Shown here: piece after piece, positions 28,901 to 40,900 of the stretch
Layout: every line of letters starts with the position of its first letter
Position numbering within the stretch: position 1 is the stretch's first letter
Assembly: GCA_002633005.1 (NCBI GenBank)
Contig: NMRA01000131.1
Coordinates: 423,798 to 487,797 of the forward strand
Length of the DNA: 64,000 bases
Direction of reading: 5' to 3'
Source of the DNA: Phoronis australis
Taxonomy: Eukaryota; Phoronida; Phoronidae
Program-made: the position numbers and the translations under genes
Notes under the pieces: generated by a model
Seen by the model: the letters and a program-made list of their open reading frames with translations, nothing else
What the model was told of the DNA's origin: nothing
Database searches by the model: none

Positions 28901-31900
28901 AAAGAAAGTGCTCCATAGTATGAAACAACTATCATCATTACAAACACTGTAACTTTGAGATTTATTGGGTCTGGTACATCAGCAAAATATTTTGAACAAT
29001 TTCTAAATTTAAGACAATCCATACAATTCATTACACTAATTTTTTTTCAGAAAGTGTGAAATTTTCTCACTTTTTGTTAAACAGATGACACTATGAATAG
29101 CTTTAGACAACCAAGTACAGTAACCAAGAGTTCAAAAGTAGAAATAGTTTCTTAGGTGAAGTTATTGACTCCATGACTTTTGGAATGTGAATAGACACAG
29201 AATAGGAATATCAATCTGGATAAAGTGAAGTTTATGACACAAACTAAATAAGCCTTGATGTTAGTACTGTGCAATCATCAATAACTAATTTTGCAAGTAT
29301 TGCAAATTTAATGCATAAATCTAGTGAGCAGTTACAATTATTACAAAGTTAAGTACTTAGGTCTTGTGTGTAGTTGATGTACTCTTCATGATTGGAGAAA
29401 TTGAAATCTGGCGTTTTGACACATTTGCTGGACAATGAACCCATAAATAACTGAAGGCCAATCAATGCAAATATAGACAAAATGAATGTTGTGAGAATCA
29501 TGACATCCCGCAAACGACGAACAGCTTCCAGTAAGGCGCCAACAATGGTCTTTAAACCTGCAATAAAGCAGTTGTAGTAATATGTTAAGGAAACAGCCAA
29601 GCCTACTCAAACACGAAATGATAACATGGACTGCTCTTTCATTCCTATTAGAGTTATAAAAGAAATGTTCGCCATATGAAATGACAAGCCAGCTGAAGCC
29701 AATATTTTGTCCCTGGCCTTGAGCAATAACAGACAGGCAGTTCTTTGTCTTTGACTTTGACCAGGCAGTTCTTCTCCAAGTCCAGTCATTACTAATACAA
29801 GAGAGGAACAATTTGAGACCAGTTTTATACTTTATACCGGCCTTAAGGTGTTCCTGAATTGGATTTTTGCAATTTTTGAGATTTTCGATTGTGCATAATA
29901 AATTTATAACACAAAAACTAACTAAACAAGCACTAATTTTGGGAAATAATTGAGGATTTTTGAATTTTAACAAAATTTAATGATTTTTTGGTTTCCCGCC
30001 ATGTGATGTCATCAGTGGAAGACAGTGTATATGCAATGGCGGATGTGGTAATTAAAACCTGTTATTGAATTACGATTTAATAACCACTTAAGTGTCAAGT
30101 AATATGGGTCTCGAACTTTAAATCTAACTGAAGTTTTTACTCCGACTGCCAAAGCCCAGTCGCGAATAGTGGACACTGATTTCATTTAGGAGAATGCCGA
30201 GTGTATTTGGAACAATATCTGATTATAGTGACGCTAATTGGGTTTTAATTCTGGTTAATTATACTGTCTCATTTCTGTCTTGCCGGTTGCAAAATTATGA
30301 AAGCTTTGTACCGTTCTGACTTATCGTTTATCATGGGAGATCTTGGGGTTTTTTGAAAACGCAAAAACTGAAATGTTGTCCGTCGGATTGCTCTCAGTCA
30401 AACTAGATTTTTGAGACCACTGCGGCTCACAGCTCGTGTAGAACAACACAATGTCAGAGATCAGATCCACTGATGACATCACACGAAAACTTTATTTTTA
30501 ATTTTTTTGTTTATTTCTTGACAAATACTTTAAATGTCATACCAATTTTTTGGTAACCTAATTCAAGCATTTATGACCATGATCTGAACCATTTAATCAT
30601 AATTTTTGTACGGAAGGAGTATATAGCTGCTGCATATTGTGCTGGACTCGCGCTGCACTCTCAAATGCTCATGTGCGTTATAAAGTTCGTGCTTTGCAGA
30701 AAAATAACCAATCGTGTTTGAAAGGATGTCTTTCTCTTATCAGATCGACTTGTTCAAATACTAGAAAGGGATAAATCATTGTTTTTGAATCCTAGGCAAG
30801 GTAAAGTCCACCAACTTAGGACACAATAAAAAATAGTGCAAGCAACCTGATAAACACTGCAGCAGACGTGCGCAGCCAGGCCCAACACCTAAAATTATTT
30901 TCTGTTTGTTAATACGTACAAGACAGCTAAGACCGAATTGACTCAATGGGATGTGAACCCACGACCTGAAGAACAGCAGACATACCCTTAACCTACTAGG
31001 CCAGAATGCCTCCCCTCCTTGGACAAAATATGGCCAACCAGAGAATTTTTATTTTTTTATTTTAATCATAAAAATGCATAACACATTCAAGCACTGTACC
31101 ATAGGTACTACCTATCAATATTTTCAAAACTGTAAACATTCATACCAGAGGACCCTCAAAACTGAACAAGAGCAACACAGAATGTTGAAATGCTCCCACG
31201 AATGCACCGCTAATGGTGTGCTTCTAGGAGTGTTTATTTCTGTCATAAAAATTGCCCCTAGATGGCAAAAAATATGTTAAATCCATCCAAAAATAGGAAC
31301 ATGTCATTGTCTTTTAATAGAAAGCTATTTTGCCAAATTTCACAAAAATCAATGACAGAACTTCAGAGAAACAGAGAAAAACGAAAAAATGAAATTGCCA
31401 TTAGTGGGTACAGCAATGGTCAGATAGGTCTGAAAGTCATAGTCATCGTCCGTTGTCAACTTCATATACCGGTAAACACATTTGCTAAATTTCATAAAGA
31501 TCCTGCAGTGGGTTTAGAAGATACAGAATGATAGGTGCAAAATACAAAACCGTCACTAGGGGGCACCACAGTAGGCGAAGTAGTCAGATAATCATCGTTA
31601 ACCATCTTTTTCACACTAAGAATAAATGCCAATTTTCCCAAAAATCCTTACAGTAGTCTGGTTGATAGAAGGGCGGACGCCAAAAACAGACAAGAAATCA
31701 GTAATTAGAAAATAGTAAAAATGGCCACTACATGGAGCAAAATACTCCGAATCCATCCGGAAATGGGAACATGTCATTGTTTCTTGAACAGAAAGCTATT
31801 TTACCCAATTTCATAAAAATCCATCAAGGAACTTCAGAGGAACAGAAGAAAACGAAAAAAATGAAAACAGTAAAAATGGCCACTAGGTGGCACAAAATAC

Positions 31901-34900
31901 CTCAAATCCATCTGAAAACTGGAGAATAGCATCATCTCACTAATTGATGACTATGTGCCAAATTTCATGCAAATCCATTGAGGACCCTTGAAGAGAAAAC
32001 TAAAATTGCCACTAGGGGGCACACTGGTAGTCCAATATGTCTGAAACTCGTTATCATCCGTCGTCAGCTTCATAGGAACACCTCTGTCAAATTTCATCAA
32101 GATCCTATGAGGGGTTTAGAAGATAAAGCTGCAGATGACAGACACCGGACACCAAGACAGAGATGACGGCAATATGCAGCCACATTTAAATAATTATGTG
32201 GGCGCATAAAAAGGACAATTTTTGCTACTATTTCTGTCCCAAATTGGCAAGATTTTACCATAATCATAAACATTGACTGTTAATATATTGAAACAATATT
32301 ACGTTTAATTTAAAAAGCCTCTTTAATTCGAGCTGAGACGATTCAAATTGATGCAGTCTCATTCTCTACAAACCTGGTATGACAGCAACTGTTTTTAAAG
32401 CTCGCAGAACACGGAAAGTCCTCAAGGCTGACAGATTTCCTAATTCTGATATAAACTCAGTAAGATACCTGGAAAATTAAAATGATATACTTTCACATGT
32501 TAAGAGGTCACAGACAGAAAATAAACATGGCCTGACAGCACATAACAATACAATCTGTAAGTAAAAGTAAATTCTTCAAATCAAAACACAACAATGTGCA
32601 TGAATACAAAAATGCCAGTTAATCTAAAAATTTGACACTAAGAACGACTTTAGAAAATAACACTCTGTAATAATGAGTCAAGTGTCATGGTTTTTTGTTT
32701 TATGTTATCTTTAAAACTTGTGACATTTTACTAAGAGTGCCATTGTAATAGTTTCTGTAATTCCAAGTAAGGTACGTGTATTTTTTCTGTAAATTCCATT
32801 ATTGTGCTGCATGCATTGTATTTTATTTTCTTTTTACATTTGTACCCACATGGATAATACTGGAAAACCATGTTATCGCTGATCAGGTTATAAATTAATT
32901 ATAATTTTAAATTAACTATAAATAGCTGGGACACAACCTACTAAAAGCTGCATTTCATCCCCTTTAGCTGGGACACAACCTACTAAAAGCTGCATTTCAC
33001 CCCCTTTAGCTGGGACACAACCCACTAAAAGCTGCATTTCATCCACTTTAGCTGGGACACAACCTACTAAAAGCTGCATTTCATCCCCTTTAGCTGGGAC
33101 ACAACCTACTAAAAGCTGCATTTCATCCCCTTTAGCTGGGACACAACCTACTAAAAGCTGCATTTCATCCCCTTTAGCTGGGACACAACCTACTAAAAGC
33201 TGCATTTCACCAACTTTAGCTAAAAAACAAAAATCGGCCTGGGCCTTTCACTTTAATAAAATCAGTCTCACAATGTTCCTGTGCATAGACTTTATTTCCA
33301 TTAACAACCAGAAAATCAAAAATGTCTCAGATGAAAGCGTACATGCGCCATCGTCAAACTGAATCATTTCCAATGTTCTTGTTGGTAATGGAAGTAGAAT
33401 CTTATTATGGTAAAAAATAATGTGAGACCAATTTTATGAGCATAAAATGCGAAATTCAATTTTTGTATTCTAGCCAGCTGAACAGGGTGAAGTGTACTTT
33501 AAATACTAATTACATGATGTGGTTTGTGACCAATACTCACGCTAAACTGATAACCATGAAGTCCAGCCAGTTCCAAGCATCTCTAAGATAAGTGAAAGGT
33601 TTCAATATAAAGCCGCGGGCGAGCATCTTCACTAAAGCTTCAAAAGTGTAAATTGCTGTGAACACATATCTGAAATGACAAGCAGACTTAAGACAGTTTA
33701 TCAAGAAAGAAATTAATTTTAAACAAAATGTCTACAATTTCTTACATACTGAACAATACAATATAAATTACCTTTTTCTCTGAGAAATTCCAGACAACGT
33801 AAATAAATCTCCGGTTTCACAAAAAAGGAATATACTCATGTCTACTGCTTCATAGCGAGAGGTTTCTCAAAATGTCAATATAAGCTAAGGCTGAATGGTA
33901 ATTCCATTATGGTAATTCTTTGCTTATTTTGCAGAGAAATAATTGCTGAAATTGTCGTTTTCCATGTTTAAGAGACTAATTACCTTGCCGCATATAATGG
34001 AAACTTACCAAATATTGTTTTGTAACATTTACAGAGCACAGACCAAGTCACAAAAATTTGATAAAATAAAATTTTACTTGTGAACCATATTGACAGCTAA
34101 AATAGTCAAGAATTGAGAAGTGTGGTAGACACTTAGTTAAAATGTCTGTGTGTAGCAGTCACAGTGTCTGTGTGTAGCAGTCACAGTGTCTGTGTGTGCA
34201 GTCACAGTGTCTGTGTGTAGCAGTCACAGTGTCTGTGTGTAGCAGTCACAGTGTCTGTGTGTAGCAGTCACAGTGTCAGTGTGTAGCAGTCACANNNNNN
34301 NNNNNNNNNNNNNNNNNNNNNNNNNNNNNNNNNNNNNNNNNNNNNNNNNNNNNNNNNNNNNNNNNNNNNNNNNNNNNNNNNNNNNNNNNNNNNNNNNNNN
34401 NNNNNNNNNNNNNNNNNNNNNNNNNNNNNNNNNGTGTAGCAGTCAAATGTCTGTGTGTAGCAGTCACAATGTCTGAGTGTAGCAGTCGCAATGTCTGAGA
34501 GTAGCAGTCACAATGGCTGTGTGTAGCAGTCACAATGGCTGTGTGTAGAAGTCACAATGTCTGAGTGTAGAAGTCACAATGTCTGTGTGTAGCAGTCACA
34601 GTGTCTGTGTGTAGCAGTCATAGTGTCTGTGTGTAGCAGTCACAGTGTCTGTGTGTAGCAGTCACAATGGCTGTGTGTAGCAGTCACAATGGCTGTGTGT
34701 AGCAGTCACAATGTCTGTGTGTAGCAGTCACAATGGCTGTGAGTGTTGAGAAATGGATCAATGTGAACAAAAATCATTTGCAAACATGAAGTGTCGTCTT
34801 CCATATTCACTAGTTTTTTATCCGTCCTACCAAGGTCAGCCTCAAACTCATCAACAGGACTCTTCGGGGTTTTTTTTAAAAGCAGGAACAAATCTTGTAA

Positions 34901-37900
34901 ACACTGACTAATTTTTGGGCATTATCAGTTTTGCAGATAAAAAATGCTATTTTGTGATTATTGTATGAAAGAATACTCCTTGAAGATTTTGGCTTTGACG
35001 AGAAATAAATTGTCACTGCTGTCTGCCACACATTCTCTCAAGGCCAGTTCTTTACCAGTATATGGTTAAAATATTCTGTACTTATTGTATGGGATTTAGT
35101 TCCTCCAGCAGAGATTGCAACCACAGGCATCGCAGGTTCGATTCCTCGCTAAGACTGATCTCAAAAAATCAATTTTCTAACTGATAATGTCTCTTTAAGT
35201 ATTGTTTTCAATGACTTAAATTATTTGTTTTCCACTCACACTTTGTTGGCTCTCATTGAAAACATGGTTTTATTCAATCTGAAAATCTTCTGTTTCCAAT
35301 GAAAGTAGTGAATGAAAATCAAACAAAATAGATTAGATTATTTGTGATTGGAGCTGTGCTCATCTGAACAGATTACAATATAATACGACACGTGACAATG
35401 TGATGAATAGACATTTAACACATTTTTACAAGATCAAAATTTCATGTCTGGAAATCTAAAAATGAACATTCATTGAAGCCAAGACCAACAGATTGAACAT
35501 TTGTGTTTATAATAAAGGTTGACCGCAACAACAAAGAAAGCAGTCATAGGCTTTGAAGCCCTTAGAGAAACAAGCATTTTAAACTATATGTAAATTGCTT
35601 CTGTCACAATCATTGAAAATGCAACATTATTCATTTTACAATGAATATTTGTCTTTAATGAATTTTGGCTGCTTGTAACAAAACAAGTAGTTGATCAAAA
35701 AAACAGAATGTCAGTCACAAATGCAAACATAACCGCTTACTCGGACATCTCAGGTGGCTCTGACATGGTCATAAACACACAGTTGGTGAGAATAGTGAGA
35801 ATGACTAATACACTGAAAACTTTGTACCAAGTTAAGGAAACGAAGCAAAGATACAAGAACAGACTAAATAAAACGTTAAATAAAACGGAAAAACTTTGTT
35901 GCAAGCTGTAGACTAAAAAGTGTAAGAATGTCACATCAAAGTTATTTCTTGATACTACATGTGCAATGCATATAGCTTGTATATGGATAAATCAGAACTG
36001 TCATGTGGCCAAATCAGACTGCCATATGGACGAATCAAAACTGCCATGAAGACAACCGTCATGTGGATAAATCAAAATTGTCACGAGAACAAATTAAAAC
36101 GGTCATGTGGACAAATCAAATCGTCACGAGGGCAAATCAAAACAGTCATATGAACAAATCAAAACTGTCATGTGGACAAATCAAAAGTGCCGTGTGAACA
36201 AATCAAAACTGTCCTAGCACGACATACTGACTCACTACTGAGTCAACACAATTGACATTCAGTGCCCATGACAACATCAAAGGTCCAACACAAATACAAG
36301 ATTGGCAAGACAGTTGAAAATATGGCATCGTGTAGATCTAACAAAGACTACTGAAAATTGAAATAACAACAAGTCTGATGTGGTTCATCAGATGACAAAA
36401 ATAATCGTTCAACTCGACTTGGTTCCCTGTATTGTCATGAAAAGTTACGGAAGCTAACTCTGAAAAGTCAGAAAACCATAACAAATCAATGGCTACATTT
36501 CAAAGGGTTCTGTGTTTTTCACAACATAATTATCAAGAAGAAAAACAACGACAAGCAAAGTCCCACCAACAACTATGGGGGTAAACGATGAATGTTTGAA
36601 AATTCAACTTGAAACATTTCAAAACAATGTGATCAGTAACATTTCCAGTAGAAATTTTGCTAAATTTAAATTTAATGATGATGACAAAAAGTCAACCACA
36701 ACAATGTTGCCAAACTCATTGTTTGCATGACAAAACTGTTTCATTACATTGGATCTCACTTACAGAAAAAGATGGATGTAAAAATAGCTATAAAAACTGA
36801 GAGCCTTTAAAATGTAAATAAGAATAAACAACTTGGATAAAAGATGATAGCATGCATGTAGGGTGGAATGAGCCACAGAGTTTTAAATACACTTTTGGTC
36901 ACGTATTTCAGGAACAAAAAACGAGATGTTTTAACAGCTTTGACAGCAATCAATCATTCAGTTAGAAGTCATAACATCCATCTATTATACTTACTCAGAA
37001 ACCTCTGGTGTCTTTTCCAGGGTCATGAAAATGCAATTAACTAGAATTGTTAAAATAACAATAGCATTAAAAGCTGTGAGTAAAGGTTAAGGATTCAAAC
37101 AGGGTTGTACACATCACACTCTCCACTAAACTGTACAGTAATACCATTTACCATACAGCCAATTGGGAAGGAAGGTGATTATTTCACAGCAACTACTCCA
37201 AACTGGAGACGAGCAATACAGCACTAAACATATTTGTTCTAACTAGCAAAATTCAACAAACCTAACTTTTTTAAATATGAAGTTCGTGCCATAGGATCTG
37301 TGAAGCATACAAATTAGCATATAGGTGTGTTCTAAAAGAGATGAAATGGTGATTTTCCATTCTCAGCTTTGACCCAATGTTATTTCCCATAGAAAAGTGG
37401 CAAGGGTTAGAACCAAGATAGCAGAATCTCTTAGATGATCCAAGTACGATGACGTCACGCTTCCCATCACTAATTTTTCATCAACAGCTTTATTAGCACT
37501 GCTCATCACAACGGGAAGTCTAGTTCATACCAAATGGTAAACAGCAAGCATTTGTTTTCTACAATTACTGGAGGAAATTAGAGAAAATAAAACATGATAT
37601 TACTAAAATCATGCATTAGATAAGTACGTTAGTAACCATCAGGTGTCCGAATTGCAACAGCAATATTAGCGTATTAATTGAAATACAGAGCAGCTTAGGG
37701 AAACAAGAATGTTCCTGTTGATGAAAATCATTGTACATTCAATTGGTAATTTATGCACTATTCAAACATGCAAAACTACTCCTAGGTCAGCACTTCAGTT
37801 TCAGTGAAACCCTAAAATGAGTTTTTGCAATACTTGGCTGTTTTTAAGATAATCAATTTCCACGAAAAGGATATGGATGGACTAGAGTGTACAAAGCCAC

Positions 37901-40900
37901 CCTACGCAGTGGGTTTGTGGGTGTGAGGCAAAACAAGGCGTTGTGGGCGCTGAACCTGAATATCGTTTTGTCTCGACCAATAACAACAAAGACCTGCAAG
38001 GGAAGAAGAAACAAATTTACTCATTGACGAACTGGCTATCATCAAATTCCCACTGAACTCTTAATACAAAGATCTTGACCACTACTGAGTTTTAACTTTG
38101 CAAGAAAACTCCATACCTTGTGTTAGCAATCCAATTTTGAAACTTAAAAATTGGGATAATAATGAAGACGTAACGTTGGAAAATCTTCATATTGTCCCCC
38201 AGTTCACCTACGTATATTTTAAAGTTTAAATTCCCACCAACTTCCTCGGGTTTTCTTTCCTTTTTGCAGAATTTACATAGAAAAGCCTACAACTAGAAAA
38301 TTGACATGAATAATTTTTGGAGGGGTAGAATTCAAGTTTCAGTACTAGCCAGGCTTAGCCTAATTCACAATAGAAAATCCTTGCTCATGCACAATATACA
38401 ACCGAGAAATTGTTTGTTGTAGTACAGTTAGCAACCAAGAAACTGTTTGTTCATGTACAGTACCCAATCATTCATGCACAATGTACAACTAAGAAACTGT
38501 TCACATATACTTTAGATCCAAAAAAAAATTGTTTGTTCATGTACAGTATATAACCAAGAAACTGTTTATTCATGTACAGTATATAACCAAGAAACTGTTT
38601 GTTCATGTACAGTATATAACCAAGAAACTGTTTGTTCATGTACAGTATATAACCAAGAAACTGTTTGTTCATGTACAGTATATAACCAAGAAACTGTTTG
38701 TACGTGTATGTACATGTTGTCAACAAGCTGTTTGACCATGAACAATATTCTGTCAAAAAGCTTTTAGTTCATGTATATTTTACAACCAAGAAACCGTTTG
38801 TTGATGTATAGTATGCTATCAAGAAACTGTTTTTTCATGAATAGTATGCAGCTAAGAAACTGTCTGTTTATTACAGTAAACAGGTAAAACTGTTCATGTA
38901 CAGTGTATAGCCAAAGCACTCTGTTCATGAAAAGTATACAGCCAAGACACTGTTTGTCCTTGAGCATTATACAATCAATAAACTGTTGGTTCATGCACAA
39001 TAACATGCCAGGTCCTTGACCAGTTTCACCTCTTTGTCGTGATAGTAAGGGTCCAGATCCTCTAGTGGTTTCCCCGCTATCTCCAGCGTAAATTCACTGT
39101 CCAGACGTGGTGGAAGTTTCTTGCCCACCTCTAGATGAGGGTCGGGCTTCAATGGCTCTTCCTCCTCTTCTTCTTCTTCTTCCTCTTCACTGTCTTCATC
39201 TTCATCAACCTAACAACATTACAGCTATCAACTTTAGATTTCCTCCCAGTCTGTTGGCTGCACTATCATTGAAAATCCGAGTGTGCTCAATGATTACAGG
39301 CTTTAAATTATAACACCGGCAGTGAAAAATAAAACATGTCAAAAATTTTAAGTGGTGTGCGTTAAAGACCTTGTGGCTAAAATCGAGAGGTGAGAAGACA
39401 CTTTACAAATTCACACATGGAGACACAGACAGTGCATAACCTGCAGTGACTTCAGCAACAGTGTATCCACGATTGACGGCACATCCCTGATAGACACTTA
39501 TACGATTTTTGATCTTCCCTATACTACCAGTGCTCTCCATGATAGAAAATTCAAATACAACAAAAAAATTGCCTGTGTCCAACGTCTTGATATCAAAGGA
39601 AGTGTGTATAAAACATTGGAAGAAGATGATAGTGAAAATAAATTGTGGATTTGAAGCAGGAACATAAAATATTCTCTGTCTCACTAAAACAACACTATTT
39701 CTATAATCACAGCAGTATCATTCCAGAGACGTTCTTTCAGAGATGTTGAGTGTTGACAGTGGGTGTAAACACATCTTTAAGCCAACTTTATTGTTTATCA
39801 TTCCATTTTTTATCATATGATTTAAAACCACAGGAACATATTATTTTTATTACATCACGTACAACACCGAGCTGGACAACAAGCCAATTATCATCTTTTC
39901 CAATAACCAAGCATCAATAAGGGCCCTTAAGTAACCAAGGGTCAACTCTCGCTGCCTCAATGCTTGTATTAATGAGCTTAACAAGCTTGCAATCGAAAGA
40001 ACTGTCAATATGCACTAGGTCAGGGCCCATATAAAAACTGACAGCAATGAAAGTACAGGTAGAGTAGCAAAGATTGGAGCTGGCATTCTAAATTGTGTAC
40101 CTGAACCTATACCGACACACTACAAGTACTGCTGAATGAGTATACACAATTGAGTACACACCAGGTCAGCAGCCCAGAGGGCATCGCTTAACACTTGCTG
40201 AGAAACCCATGAGATTTTTCCCAATGTGATCAAACCAAAAGGTTCAAAAAAGACAGCACCTTCACAGAATGGGTATAAGGGATTTTGCAAAATTTTGGAA
40301 ATGATGCGTGCACGTGTCACGAGCGTACTGCTTTCCAAATGACTGTGGACTTTTCTTTATTACAAAAGTCAGAGAATTATGCAAGAAAATTACATTTATG
40401 AGTTTGTTTTTCACTTAAACAACTGCAAAGGGCATGGTGTCTGTTGACTCCCAGATTTTGCATGCATTCCTGTCAGTCATTAGCTCTAGATGTTGATTAT
40501 AAGTTTCACATCAAGGTGAGAAGCAGAACTACTGGGAGTCCAGTGTGAAATTTCAGGCTCTAACGAAGCTCAACACACAGTGGTACCTAGCTGTATTTGG
40601 ATAGCAGTTGTATACCTTTCTCTATTGTAAACACTTCAAAAAAAAGTTCTGTCCCCTTCAGATAATTGTAGTATTTTTTTCAAATTACCATCAATTCGCA
40701 TAAGATACACATTATTGCAAAGCTTATTAATTAATGCGTCGAAGGTTGGAAAATGTTTTATTATTCATAAACATAACATTATACAGGGTGTCCAGAAAGG
40801 GCACAGGAGTCAATTTCAAAAATTACAAAATGGTACACTGCGCAGTAAACACTCGTACAAAGTTAAATTTGACAAACTTGTCCCCAATGAGTGATTTCTT

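Noticed and set aside
32912-33205. 97-codon repetitive open frame on the minus strand
   Set aside because: It is simply the 42-bp minisatellite read in one frame, deep inside an intron, without splice sites or similarity to a protein.
35097-35165. Possible tRNA gene
   Set aside because: The B box is perfect, but the A box is poor and I cannot pair an acceptor stem; a SINE remnant fits better.
38472-38756. Repetitive open frames on both strands in the 33-bp array
   Set aside because: Unit length is a multiple of three, so frames stay open by construction. Intronic position and no homology.
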